A stretch of DNA of 64,000 nucleotides from Azospirillum sp. B21 (GCF_008364825.1 NZ_VTTO01000014.1:62001-126000); one strand, 5' to 3'. Positions 27,337 through 35,797 are shown, numbered from the stretch's first letter. Notes: generated by a model from the letters alone, not told the origin. Made by a program: numbers and translations.

Positions 27337-28458
27337 ATGGACAGCACCATCCCTCCGTCCGATACGGACACCCCCTCGCCCGAACAGGAAGCCGCCTGTG
27401 CCGGGCTGACCTACAGCTCCGACGACACCCCCGGCATCCGCCGACGTCGCTACGGCAAGGGCTTCCGCTTCCTCTGGCCCGACGGCGCCCAGGTGACGGA
27501 GGAGGATACGCTAGCACGGATCCGCAAGCTGGCGATCCCACCCGCCTACCGCGACGTCTGGATCTGTCCCGATCCTGATGGCCACCTGCAGGCCACCGGC
27601 CGCGACGCCAAGGGGCGCAAGCAGTACCGCTACCATCACCGCTGGACCGAACTGCGCGAGGGCACCAAATTCGGCCGCATGCTGGATTTCTGCCGGGCGC
27701 TGCCCGCCCTGCGCGAGCGGGTGTCCGCCGACCTCGGCCGGCGCGGCCTGCCGCGGGAGAAAGTCCTGGCTGCCGTGGTCCGGCTGCTGGAAACCACGCT
27801 GATCCGCGTCGGCAACGAGACCTACGCCCGCGAGAATCAGAGCTACGGCCTGACCACGCTGCGCGACGGCCACACCGAAATCGAGGGGTCGGAGGTCCGC
27901 TTCTCCTTCAAGGGCAAGTCGGGAAAGGAATGGAACGTCGCGCTGCGCGACCGCCGGCTTGCCCGCGTCGTCGCCGCCTGCCGCGACGTGGACGGCGACG
28001 AGCTGTTCCAGTATCTGGATTCGGACGGCCAGCGCCATGCCGTGACGTCGGGCGACGTCAACGCCTATCTGCGCGAGGCGACCGGCGCCGATTTCACCGC
28101 AAAGGACTTCCGCACCTGGGCCGGCACCGTCCTGGCGGCGATGGCGCTCAGGGAGTTCGAGGCGTTCGACAGCGCGACCGGCGCCAAGCGCAACGTCACC
28201 CGCGCCATCGAACAGGTCGCCACCCGCCTCGGCAATACCCCCAGCGTCTGCCGCAAGAGCTACGTCCATCCCGAGATCCTGGACGCCTATGTGGAAGGCG
28301 ACCTGCTGGAGTCGCTGAAGCGCGAGGTGGAGGCGGAGTTGCGCGACGAACTGGCGGGCCTGAGCGGCGAGGAAGCCGCCGTGCTCGCCTTCCTGCGCGA
28401 AAGGCTGGAACGGGAAACGGCCTCGCGGGCGCGGGAGGGCGCGCGGGGGAAGAGGTAG
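27337..28458 (+). CDS. DNA topoisomerase IB (poxvirus/eukaryote-like)
   Basis: Relaxes supercoils by nicking one strand through a 3'-phosphotyrosine bond. At 373 aa it is the usual bacterial TopIB size. The N-terminal domain contains RIRKLAIPPAYRDVWICPDP. Catalytic-pocket residues are visible: Arg in TTLIRVGNETYAREN, Lys in RFSFKGKSGKEW, Arg in KDFRTWAGTVLAA, and the nucleophile Tyr309 in CRKSYVHP. The start is an ATG followed by a short acidic/proline-rich leader. It stands alone, followed by a long inverted repeat. Confidence 0.94.
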   Translation: MDSTIPPSDTDTPSPEQEAACAGLTYSSDDTPGIRRRRYGKGFRFLWPDGAQVTEEDTLARIRKLAIPPAYRDVWICPDPDGHLQATGRDAKGRKQYRYHHRWTELREGTKFGRMLDFCRALPALRERVSADLGRRGLPREKVLAAVVRLLETTLIRVGNETYARENQSYGLTTLRDGHTEIEGSEVRFSFKGKSGKEWNVALRDRRLARVVAACRDVDGDELFQYLDSDGQRHAVTSGDVNAYLREATGADFTAKDFRTWAGTVLAAMALREFEAFDSATGAKRNVTRAIEQVATRLGNTPSVCRKSYVHPEILDAYVEGDLLESLKREVEAELRDELAGLSGEEAAVLAFLRERLERETASRAREGARGKR

Positions 28459-28471
28459 GGGGGTTTGGGAG

Positions 28472-28611
28472 GTGTCGGCTTGCGAATGCCCCCACCCCAA
28501 CCCTCCCCCGCTGGGCGGGGGAGGGAGTAAGCGCTTGTACGGGAGAGTGGCGGCAGTCCCCTCCCCCGCCCAGCGGGGGAGGGTTAGGGAGGGGGCACCG
28601 TCAGCCGACAC
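28472..28611. repeat. 140-bp inverted repeat with GC-rich palindromic cores
   Basis: The outer 9-base arms GTGTCGGCT (28472-28480) and AGCCGACAC (28603-28611) are perfectly inverted. Inside, each half carries the same block, starting near TGCCCCC and running through CCCTCCCCCGCTGGGCGGGG, in opposite orientation and with only a few mismatches. Each block is itself a palindrome. The middle (AGTAAGCGCTTGTACGGG) is not repeated. It fills the gap between the convergent topoisomerase and SpoIIE-phosphatase genes. Confidence 0.85.
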
Positions 28612-28617
28612 TCCCCC

Positions 28618-30612
28618 TCAAACCGCCTCCGCCGCCTCCGTCACCGGCAGCAGGCGGCGCATCGCCAGGCACACCAGATCCCCGGTGACCGCACCCTCCG
28701 CGGCATGGGCCTGGACACTGCGCAGGACCAGCTCGGCACGGTCGCGGGCAGACATGCCGCGGCTGTGGGTCAGGGCGGCGGCAAGGCGCTCCTCGCCGAA
28801 GGGCTCGCGCTGTCCATCCACGGACTGCAGAATGCCGTCGGTGCACAGGAACAGCGTCTCGTCCTGGTTCAGCACCGTGGTCGCCTCGCCGTAGGGGGCG
28901 CCGCGGCGGATGCCCAGCGCCGGGCCGCCGGCCGCGGACAGGAACTCCACCTCGCCCTCGGCGGTGATGCGGCAGGCGCCGCGGTGCCCGGCGGCGGCAT
29001 GGACCAGCGTACCGGCCACACGGTCGTAGACGGCGACGAAGGCAGTGGCGAAGCCGTTGAAGGGGCTCTCGCCGCACAGCCGCTCGTTGGCGCCCGTCAG
29101 GATGGCGGCGGGGCCGACGCCGGGGCGGGCGGTCTCGCGGATTGCAGCGCGCACCATCAGCATCAGGAAGGCCGCCGGCACGCCGCCGCCCGACACCCCG
29201 GCGGTCACCAGCAGGCTGTGGCGCTCGTCCAGTTCGACCACGTCGTAGAAATCGCCGCTGACGGCATGGCCCGGCACCAGCGTGCCGAAGAACTGGCTGT
29301 CACGGCCGACCGGCAGCTGGCGCGGCAGCAGGTTGGCCTGCACGTCGCGGGCGGCACGCTGCTCCTCCTCGATCAGCTGTTCGGCGGCGGCCAGCTTCTC
29401 GCTCTTGGTCTCCAGCTCCGCCCCGCGCATCACCAGCTGGGCGTCCAGGGTCTCCTCGCGCGCCGTCGCCTCCATCGCCATGCGGCGGAAGACGCGCGAC
29501 AGCCGGCCGAACTCGTCGTCGCGGTCCGCTGCCTCGTTGAGGCTGAGGGGGTTGAAGCGCCCGGCCTCCACCGCCTTGACCGCCTCGCTCAGCCGTTCCA
29601 CCGGCGCCATCTGGTCGCGGGCGAAACGCAAGCTGAGATAGACGCCCAGCGCCAGCACGAAGACGCCGACCAGCCCGCCGATCTTCAGCTGCCGGCCCAG
29701 CATCGCCCCCGGTTCGGTGTAGGGAACGCGCACGGCCGCGACCGCCGGCAGGCCGGCCGCGGCGGCGTTGGCCCCAGCATTGGCAGCGCCATAGCGGATG
29801 GGCGCCAGCGCCAGCAACCCGTCGCCCGACACGCGGGTCGTCACGTCGCCGGCGGTCGCCGCCGCCTTGGCCGCGGCGGTGTCGGCATCGGACAGCGGGC
29901 CGCCCGATCCGTTGGCCAGCACGGCGCCGCGCGCCAGCACCCGGCCGTCGCGGTCGATCAGCCAGGCCGCCTCCACCGCGCGGGTGGCGATCAGCCCATC
30001 GATCGCTCCCTCGGCCCCCGATTTGCGCAGCAGGTCGCCCAGTCGCCGCATGTCGGCGCCGACCTGGACGATGCGCGGCCGGTCGACACCGGTCACGCCG
30101 GCGAACTTCATCAGCCGCCCGCTTTCCATCGCCGGCTCCGACGCCAGCGACGCGGGCGAGCGGTTCAGCAGGCCGCTGTAGGCGCCGTGGCGCGGCCCGC
30201 CCTTGGCATCCTGGCCGAAGACCGGATCGGGACCGGGCACATTGTGCAGATAGGCCCGGCCGCGGTTGTCGGTGATCCACATCTCGTCCGGGCCCCCCGA
30301 CTCGGCGATCTGCTTCAGCCGGTCGTTGATGGCCTTGGGCGGCAGCTTCGCCGTTTCCGCCAGCGCCACCAGATGGGCGGTCAGCGTCGCTTCCGACAGC
30401 AGCCGTTCGGACAGCATGGCATCGACCTCCCGCGGGAGGTCGCCGGCCTGGGCGGCGCCACGGGCGAGCAGGCCGGCGGTCAGCCGCGCCTCCGCCTCGA
30501 TCCGCTCGGTCAGCACCGCGCGCGTGGTGAATGCCATCGTCGTGGTGACCACCACCACCGCCAGCAGCACCAGACCGGTGACCAGCAGGATCAAACGCTG
30601 TTGGAACGTCAT
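28618..30612 (-). CDS. Membrane-bound SpoIIE-family (PP2C-type) phosphatase
   Basis: A 664-aa protein. It has an N-terminal membrane helix (about 7-29), a long extracytoplasmic sensor region, a second helix near residue 315 (GGLVGVFVLALGVYLSL), a HAMP-like stretch (APVERLSEAVKAVEAGRFN), a short coiled coil, and a C-terminal SpoIIE phosphatase domain. The phosphatase marks are GDFYDVVEL, AAAGHRGACRI, FLCTDGILQS and TGDLVCLAM. Such proteins usually dephosphorylate an anti-sigma-factor antagonist (STAS) in partner-switching or general-stress control. No STAS or HPK-like anti-sigma gene is adjacent, so the target is unknown. Confidence 0.9.
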   Translation of the reverse strand: MTFQQRLILLVTGLVLLAVVVVTTTMAFTTRAVLTERIEAEARLTAGLLARGAAQAGDLPREVDAMLSERLLSEATLTAHLVALAETAKLPPKAINDRLKQIAESGGPDEMWITDNRGRAYLHNVPGPDPVFGQDAKGGPRHGAYSGLLNRSPASLASEPAMESGRLMKFAGVTGVDRPRIVQVGADMRRLGDLLRKSGAEGAIDGLIATRAVEAAWLIDRDGRVLARGAVLANGSGGPLSDADTAAAKAAATAGDVTTRVSGDGLLALAPIRYGAANAGANAAAAGLPAVAAVRVPYTEPGAMLGRQLKIGGLVGVFVLALGVYLSLRFARDQMAPVERLSEAVKAVEAGRFNPLSLNEAADRDDEFGRLSRVFRRMAMEATAREETLDAQLVMRGAELETKSEKLAAAEQLIEEEQRAARDVQANLLPRQLPVGRDSQFFGTLVPGHAVSGDFYDVVELDERHSLLVTAGVSGGGVPAAFLMLMVRAAIRETARPGVGPAAILTGANERLCGESPFNGFATAFVAVYDRVAGTLVHAAAGHRGACRITAEGEVEFLSAAGGPALGIRRGAPYGEATTVLNQDETLFLCTDGILQSVDGQREPFGEERLAAALTHSRGMSARDRAELVLRSVQAHAAEGAVTGDLVCLAMRRLLPVTEAAEAV

Positions 30613-30827
30613 GGGATTGCGCCCGCCCCCTCTGGCTGAAGCAAATGGCCGAAGCCATGGCCGATGGGACCGCTTCTACCGGTCCGGGGCACGCAAGTCC
30701 AGTTGCCGGGCCGCCGCACCGGTCATGGTCACGCCGGCCGCGGGCGGGGTGAAGCGGCCGGATGCGCAAGATTCGACCGCAGTCGCGACATTATCTCTTT
30801 CGTAACCACATGGTCCGTAAGACGGAA

Positions 30828-30856
30828 GGACCGCGGACGGTTTCCCGCCGCGGTCC
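30828..30856 (+). other. Perfect hairpin in a 5' leader
   Basis: GGACCGCGG (30828-30836) and CCGCGGTCC (30848-30856) form a perfect 9-bp stem with an 11-base loop, about 50 bases before the start of the 126-aa gene. It could be a leader-RNA structure or the end of an unseen transcript. The rest of the 294-base gap back to 30613 shows no gene. Confidence 0.5.
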
Positions 30857-30871
30857 TGTGCTCTTTCAAAT

Positions 30872-30899
30872 CCGCCACCACTCAACCGCCACCACTCAA
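30872..30899 (+). repeat. Tandem 14-bp repeat before a start codon
   Basis: CCGCCACCACTCAA is repeated exactly twice, head to tail (30872-30885 and 30886-30899), ending seven bases before the ATG at 30907. It occupies the place where a Shine-Dalgarno sequence would be expected and contains none. Confidence 0.8.
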
Positions 30900-30906
30900 C
30901 CGGTGC

Positions 30907-31287
30907 ATGCCCATGCCGCTCAACGTTCTGGAAGTCGCCGTCTACGCGATGGTCCTCACCGCCAGCCAGCCCAGCTCCTTCGAGTGCGTGGCCGTGAAGC
31001 CGGAGGGCGTGAACTGCACCAACGGCCTGTCGGCGAAGCAGGACGGGCCGAACCTGCTGTTCAGCACCGGCATCCAGGTGATCAAGGACAACCAGGGCCG
31101 GGTGCGGCTCAGCAACGGGCTGCAGACGCGCTTCGACAGCTCCGCCTGGGTGGAATTCCAGGACACCGGCAAGAAACCGGTGGTCAGCGTCCGCAAGACC
31201 GGGCCGCTGCGCTTCAAGTTCTCCAACGGCTTCCAGTGCGAAGCGATGGGCAACCCGGAAGACATGGCCCGCTGCCACAAGCCCTGA
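30907..31287 (+). CDS. Unrecognised 126-aa beta-rich protein
   Basis: I do not recognise this family. After a short hydrophobic start (PLNVLEVAVYAMVLTA), too weak for a clear signal peptide, the protein is a run of short beta strands with recurring S-N-G-L/F turns (RLSNGLQTRF; KFSNGFQCEA) and three cysteines, suggesting a small internally repeated beta domain. Two start codons are possible, 30907 and 30913. No ribosome site is visible; a tandem repeat sits there instead. Codon usage is like the neighbours. Confidence 0.65.
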   Translation: MPMPLNVLEVAVYAMVLTASQPSSFECVAVKPEGVNCTNGLSAKQDGPNLLFSTGIQVIKDNQGRVRLSNGLQTRFDSSAWVEFQDTGKKPVVSVRKTGPLRFKFSNGFQCEAMGNPEDMARCHKP

Positions 31288-31296
31288 CGGCTTTCC

Positions 31297-31671
31297 CTAC
31301 CGGTTGATGCCGCGGCGCTCCATCTCGTCCTCGATGGCGCGGCGGTTCTGCCGGATCTGGCGCTGTTCCTCGCCCAGCCGGTCATACTGGTTGCGCAGGT
31401 CGCGGTCGGAATAGTCGCCATAGGCGTTGCCGCGGCGGTTGCCGGCCGAATTCCCCGACGAGCCTTCATAGCGGCGCCCGTCGCGGTTCATCTCGCGGTC
31501 CTCGGCCGTGCGGTCCTGCGGATAATTGTTCGGGTTGACGGCGCGGTTCAGCTGGTCGAGCGCCCCGCCCCAGCCGTTTTGCGACTGGCCGCTCTGCGAT
31601 TGGCCGCTCTGGGCCAGGGCCGGCGAGGAAAGAGCCAGGACGGCCGCGGCCGCGAGAATGATTGTACGCAT
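31297..31671 (-). CDS. Small secreted protein, function unknown
   Basis: A 124-aa product with a clean signal peptide (IILAAAAVLALSSPALAQ, cut after ALA-Q or just before). The mature part is Gln/Ser/Gly/Asn-rich at first (QSGQSQSGQSQNGWGG), then strongly charged and helical (DRDLRNQYDRLGEEQRQIR). It is predicted to be a periplasmic, partly disordered protein. I recognise no domain. It converges on the 126-aa gene with nine bases between their stops. Confidence 0.75.
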   Translation of the reverse strand: MRTIILAAAAVLALSSPALAQSGQSQSGQSQNGWGGALDQLNRAVNPNNYPQDRTAEDREMNRDGRRYEGSSGNSAGNRRGNAYGDYSDRDLRNQYDRLGEEQRQIRQNRRAIEDEMERRGINR

Positions 31672-31731
31672 CGGACGAACTCCCTCATGCGGTTGTCGTT
31701 TCCTTCTGACAACCGCCGGGGAGCCGATCCG

Positions 31732-32697
31732 TCACGCCGCCAGCGGTTCCGGTCCCAGATCGCCCCGTCCGTGCGGCGCGTCGAGATCCAGTTCCGGCCC
31801 CTTCGGCACGATGCCGGTGGGGTTGATGGTGGCATGGCTGCCGTAATAGTGACGCTTGATGTGGTCGAAATTCACCGTCTCCGCCACGCCCGGCACCTGA
31901 TAGAGGTCGCGCAGATAGCCCGACAGGTGGGGATAGTCGGCGATCCGCCGCTTGTTGCACTTGAAATGCCCGACATAGACCGCATCGAAGCGGACCAGTG
32001 TGGTGAACAGGCGCCAATCGGCCTCGGTCAGCCGGTTGCCGACCAGCCAGCGCCGGGTCGCCAGCTTGGCGTCGATGCCGTCCAGCGCCGCGAACAGGGC
32101 GTCGAAAGCGGCCTCGTACTTGTCTTGGGACGTGGCGAAGCCGGCCTTGTAGACGCCGTTGTTGACGGCGTCATAGACGAAGGCGTTCTCCCGGTCGATC
32201 TCCTCCACCAGATCCGGCGGGCAGAAATCGGTGCGCATGTCGGTGAAGGCGTCGAACTCGCGGTTGAGCATGCGGATGATCTCCGCCGACTCGTTGTTGA
32301 CGATGCTGCCGGTCTTCTTGTCCCACAGCACCGGGACGGTGACCCGGCCGCTGTAGCCCGGCTTGGCCTGAAGATAGACCTCATAGAGGCGGCGGGCGCC
32401 GGTCACCGGTTCCGGCTCGGCGAAGGTCCAGCCTTCCGACAGCATCAGCGGATCGACCACGCTGACGCCGATCACCTCGTCCAGCCGCTTCAGCTTGCGG
32501 AAGATCAGCGTGCGGTGCGCCCAGGGACAGGCCAGCGACACCATCAGGTGATAGCGCCCGGCCTCCGCCGCATAGGGGGTGGAGCCGTCGGCCGACACCC
32601 GGTCGCGGAACTGCGCCTCCGTCCGGACGAACGCGCCGCCGGATTTCTTGGTGTCGTACCACTGGTCTTGCCATTGTCCGTCGATCAGCAGGCCCAC
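31732..32697 (-). CDS. yqjG: Glutathionyl-hydroquinone reductase (Xi-class GST)
   Basis: Reduces glutathionyl-hydroquinones to hydroquinones with glutathione, repairing quinone adducts. The 321-aa protein has the long N-terminal extension of the Xi class (WQDQWYDTKKSGGAFVR), the catalytic Cys57 in SLACPWAHR, the thioredoxin-fold ending VPVLWDKKTGSIVNNESAEI, and the helical domain containing RWLVGNRLTEADWRLFTTL. It lies 34 bases behind a WrbA-type quinone reductase on the same strand, giving a two-gene quinone-detoxification unit. Confidence 0.93.
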   Translation of the reverse strand: MGLLIDGQWQDQWYDTKKSGGAFVRTEAQFRDRVSADGSTPYAAEAGRYHLMVSLACPWAHRTLIFRKLKRLDEVIGVSVVDPLMLSEGWTFAEPEPVTGARRLYEVYLQAKPGYSGRVTVPVLWDKKTGSIVNNESAEIIRMLNREFDAFTDMRTDFCPPDLVEEIDRENAFVYDAVNNGVYKAGFATSQDKYEAAFDALFAALDGIDAKLATRRWLVGNRLTEADWRLFTTLVRFDAVYVGHFKCNKRRIADYPHLSGYLRDLYQVPGVAETVNFDHIKRHYYGSHATINPTGIVPKGPELDLDAPHGRGDLGPEPLAA

Positions 32698-32731
32698 GGC
32701 TCCCTCCCCTCTTTTCAGCGTCTACCTGTCG

Positions 32732-33334
32732 TCAACCGTGCAGCTTGGTCGCGATCTCGGCGACATGGCGGCCCTGGTAGCGGGCACCGTCCAGTTCGAC
32801 CACGCTCGGCCGGCGCGAACCGTCGCCGCCGGCGATGGTGCTGGCGCCGTAGGGCGAGTTGCCCATCACTTCCGAAACGCCCATCTGGCCCTGGAAGGAG
32901 TAAGGCAGGCCGACGATCACCATGCCCAGATGCAGAAGCACGGTGTGGGTGCTGAGGATGGTGCTTTCCTGGCCGCCATGCTGGGTGGCGGTGGAGGTGA
33001 AGGCCGCGCCGACCTTGCCGACCAGCGCGCCCTTGGCCCACAGCCCGCCGGTCTGGTCGAGGAAGTTCTTCATCTGCGAGGCCATGTTGCCGTAGCGGGT
33101 CGGCGTGCCGATGACGATGGCGTCATACTGGGCAAGCTCGTCCACCGTGGCGACGGGGACATCGCTCTCGTCCTTGTAGTGGGCGGACTGGCGGACCGCT
33201 TCCGGCACCAGTTCGGGCACGCGCTTCACCGCCACCTCGGTACCGGCGACGGAGCGGGCGCCTTCGGCCACCGCCTGCGCCATCTCCGACACATGGCCCC
33301 AGCTGCTGTAATAGAGGACCAGAACCTTCGCCAT
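32732..33334 (-). CDS. wrbA: NAD(P)H:quinone oxidoreductase, WrbA type
   Basis: Flavodoxin-like FMN enzyme, 200 aa, that reduces quinones by two electrons and avoids semiquinones. It has the phosphate-binding loop near the N-terminus (LVLYYSSWGHVSEMA) and the family motif GTPTRYGNMASQMKNFLDQ, then FTSTATQHGGQESTI. Start 33334 gives the usual N-terminus MAKVLVLYY; the longer frame is unsupported. It is divergent from a LysR-type regulator, which probably controls it and the following yqjG-like gene. Confidence 0.94.
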   Translation of the reverse strand: MAKVLVLYYSSWGHVSEMAQAVAEGARSVAGTEVAVKRVPELVPEAVRQSAHYKDESDVPVATVDELAQYDAIVIGTPTRYGNMASQMKNFLDQTGGLWAKGALVGKVGAAFTSTATQHGGQESTILSTHTVLLHLGMVIVGLPYSFQGQMGVSEVMGNSPYGASTIAGGDGSRRPSVVELDGARYQGRHVAEIATKLHG

Positions 33335-33449
33335 CGTCGCCACTCCCTGTTTCGTTGCGTCATCCCGTCGCCGCGACCGATGACGGCCCGGCGGTGACAC
33401 CAGAAATAGGGCGCGGCGACGTTTCCGGTAATGCCGGATCTTGGCACCT

Positions 33450-33474
33450 CATTGTTTCCGGGTGTACAACAATG
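33450..33474. promoter_or_regulatory. LysR-type operator (T-N11-A dyad)
   Basis: CATTGTT (33450-33456) and AACAATG (33468-33474) are a perfect 7-bp inverted repeat with an 11-base spacer, matching the T-N11-A pattern bound by LysR regulators. It ends two bases before the regulator's ATG at 33477 and lies about 115 bases from wrbA, so binding should repress the regulator's own gene and could activate wrbA. Confidence 0.72.
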
Positions 33475-33476
33475 CC

Positions 33477-34478
33477 ATGGATCGCCTCGACGACATGCTC
33501 GCCTTCATCAAGGTGGTGGACACCAAGAGCTTCACCGCCGCCGCCGACCGGCTCAATTTGTCGAAGTCGGTGGTCTCCCGCCGCATCGGCGAGCTGGAGA
33601 ACAGGCTCGGCGCGCGGCTGCTGAACCGCACCACCCGCAAGCTCAGCCTGACCGAGGTGGGACAGGCCTATTATGAGCGCTGCACCCGCATCCTCGCCGA
33701 TTTGGAGGAGGCGGAACAGGCGGTCGCCGACCTGCATGCCGCCCCGCGCGGCCGGCTGCGGCTGAACGCGCCGGTCAGTTTCGGCATCATGCATCTGGCC
33801 CCGGCGGTGGCGGAATTCCTGGAACGCTATCCGGCCATCGAGATCGATATGGATTTGAACGACCGCACGGTCGATCTGATCGATGAGGGATATGATCTGG
33901 CGGTCCGCATCGGGCGGCTGCGCGACAGCTCGCTGATCGCCCGGCGGCTGGCTCCGGCGCGCATCGCGCTGTGCGCCAGCCCGGCCTATCTGCAAAAGCA
34001 CGGGGTGCCGGAAACGCCGGACGATCTCGCACGGCACAGCTGTCTGCTCTACACCAACGTGCCGACACCCGACGTCTGGCAGTTCACGGTCGATGGCGAG
34101 ACGCGCAACGTTCGGGTCTCGGGCCCGATCCGCAGCAACAACGGCGACCTGCTGCGCGAAGCGGCGATGTCCGGCGTCGGCTTCATCATGTCGCCGACCT
34201 TCCTATGCGGACAGGCGCTGTCGCGCGGCGAGCTGGTCAGCGTGCTGCACCGGCACATCCCGTCGGAACTGTCGGTCAACGCGGTCTATCCGCAGAACCG
34301 CCACCTGTCGCCGAAGGTGCGGGTGTTCGTCGATTTCCTGGTCCAACGCTTCGGCCCGCGCCCCTATTGGGACTGCGCGCTGCTCGACACGCTGCCGCAG
34401 GAGATGAGGCCGGCTGAAGCGCCCCAACTTATGACGGAGAATTCGGCCGGCGGCGGGAGCGCAGGTTCAGCGCGGTGA
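33477..34478 (+). CDS. LysR-family transcriptional regulator
   Basis: A 333-aa regulator. The N-terminal winged helix-turn-helix is clear (AFIKVVDTKSFTAAADRLNL, then SRRIGELENRLGARLLNRT) and the substrate-binding domain follows (LRLNAPVSFGIMHLAPAVAE). It resembles the AaeR/CrgA-like LysR branch often found divergent from quinone or flavin reductases. Start 33477 gives the family N-terminus MDRLDDMLAF; the ATG overlaps the operator region and has almost no ribosome site. The last 50 bases overlap the convergent gene at 34429-34821. Confidence 0.92.
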   Translation: MDRLDDMLAFIKVVDTKSFTAAADRLNLSKSVVSRRIGELENRLGARLLNRTTRKLSLTEVGQAYYERCTRILADLEEAEQAVADLHAAPRGRLRLNAPVSFGIMHLAPAVAEFLERYPAIEIDMDLNDRTVDLIDEGYDLAVRIGRLRDSSLIARRLAPARIALCASPAYLQKHGVPETPDDLARHSCLLYTNVPTPDVWQFTVDGETRNVRVSGPIRSNNGDLLREAAMSGVGFIMSPTFLCGQALSRGELVSVLHRHIPSELSVNAVYPQNRHLSPKVRVFVDFLVQRFGPRPYWDCALLDTLPQEMRPAEAPQLMTENSAGGGSAGSAR

Positions 34479-34821
34479 TGAAGTTCGGCTGCTGGCCGAC
34501 CACCGGGCCCTGGGGAACCGGCTTCTTCGCGGCGGTCGACAGGAAGCCGCCGACCCGGCCGCGCAGCTCGACCGCATGATGCGCCGCCTCGTCCGCGCTT
34601 TCCGCCACCTGACGGCGGACCGACGGGTCCAGCGTGTTGAAGGCGCGGGAGGCGAATTCGAAGGCCGGCTGCGACTTGGTGGCGATCACCTGACGCAGAG
34701 CCTTGGACACCAGCACCGTGTCGAGACCGCCCGGCCCCTCCACCCCGTCCAGCACGTCGGCAAGGATGCCGATGGCCTGGATCGTGCCGTTGTCGTCCAG
34801 GGAAAGGTCGTGAGCGTCCAT
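34429..34821 (-). CDS. Unrecognised 130-aa helical protein
   Basis: I do not recognise this family. It is acidic and helical (IGILADVLDGVEGPGGLDT; QVAESADEAAHHAVELRG), with a basic C-terminal tail, no signal peptide and no membrane segment. Its 3' end overlaps the end of the LysR gene by 50 bases on the opposite strand, so the basic tail is constrained by the LysR reading frame. A smaller, more typical gene would end before the overlap. Confidence 0.65.
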   Translation of the reverse strand: MDAHDLSLDDNGTIQAIGILADVLDGVEGPGGLDTVLVSKALRQVIATKSQPAFEFASRAFNTLDPSVRRQVAESADEAAHHAVELRGRVGGFLSTAAKKPVPQGPVVGQQPNFITALNLRSRRRPNSPS

Positions 34822-34949
34822 ACGGGTCTTCCGATCGTCTCAAGCGGTACGGGTCTCGCCCCTGCGGACACCCGGGTTGCACCTTTGAAATCATAGTGTT
34901 TGCACCGGCGTCTGGCAATGGACGCCCGCGGGGGACGGCGGTGAAATCG

Positions 34950-35795
34950 TTAAGACCCGGCTTGCCCCGGTCCCAGCGACACCGGGAACGCAGCCCGCAG
35001 CGATGGCCACAGCGCCGGCCAGTCGCCGTCATGCTCCATCCCCGGCACCACGCGCACCGGCGCGCCGACAAGGGTCCCGAAGCCGCGCACCACGTCCGGC
35101 GGCACCACCCGGTCGTTGCCCCCGGCGATGTGCCATTGCGGCACCAGGGCCAGCCGTCCGGTCTCCCGCGCCGGGTCGAGCGATCCGGTCAGCGGCGTCA
35201 GCCGCTTTGCCGCCGCCCAGGCCGCAAGGTCGAGCGGCGCCACCACCGTCACCAGGGCCGCCACGTCGCTGCGCCTTGCCGCCAGCAGCGCCGCCGCCAC
35301 CCCGCCGCCGGAATAGCCGACCAGCACCAGCCGGTCCGCCCCGCTCTCCCGCTTCGCCTCGTCCAGGGCGCGGCCGAGGGCGCCGATCACCTCCGGGGCA
35401 AAGCGGTGGGAGGTCCAGATGCGGGTGGAACAGGCGGCGTCGGTCGCCACCCCGCCATACTGGCAGGGCCGGCCGAGATAGAGCAGCCGCGGCGCGGGGT
35501 CGGTCAGCGCCAGCGACAGAGCCACCGGGTTGAAAGGCGTGGGGTCGCGCGACGGTTCGGTCGGGCTGTTCCAGGCATGGCCGTCGCCCTCGATATAGAC
35601 CACCAGCGGCCCCGCCCCACCGGACCGCAGCCAGCCGGCCAGGGTGAAGGGCGCCGCCGCGAAGCGCCGCGGCAGCAGGCCGGCGGCCCCGGTGGCCTCG
35701 TCCACCGCCGCCACCCGCTCCCGAGGAATTGCGGCGCAGCCGGCAGGCAGCAGCAGTGCGGCGGCAAGAACGGCCCGCAAAAGGCGGGGGGCCAT
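34950..35795 (-). CDS. Alpha/beta hydrolase lipoprotein
   Basis: A 281-aa product with a lipoprotein signal: VLAAALLLPAGC has the lipobox LPAGC, so it is probably anchored in a membrane facing the periplasm. The hydrolase fold shows VVYIEGDGHAW (oxyanion strand), the nucleophile elbow VGYSGGGVAA, and a late HDG that may hold the catalytic His. The ATG at 35795 gives a good signal peptide; a GTG at 35801 overlaps the upstream stop as GTGA. It is the last gene of the kinase/T6SS strand. Its substrate is unknown. Confidence 0.8.
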   Translation of the reverse strand: MAPRLLRAVLAAALLLPAGCAAIPRERVAAVDEATGAAGLLPRRFAAAPFTLAGWLRSGGAGPLVVYIEGDGHAWNSPTEPSRDPTPFNPVALSLALTDPAPRLLYLGRPCQYGGVATDAACSTRIWTSHRFAPEVIGALGRALDEAKRESGADRLVLVGYSGGGVAAALLAARRSDVAALVTVVAPLDLAAWAAAKRLTPLTGSLDPARETGRLALVPQWHIAGGNDRVVPPDVVRGFGTLVGAPVRVVPGMEHDGDWPALWPSLRAAFPVSLGPGQAGS

Positions 35796-35797
35796 CG

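Noticed and set aside
30872..30899. Start of a CRISPR array
   Set aside because: There are only two 14-base copies with no spacer between them; it is a simple tandem duplication.
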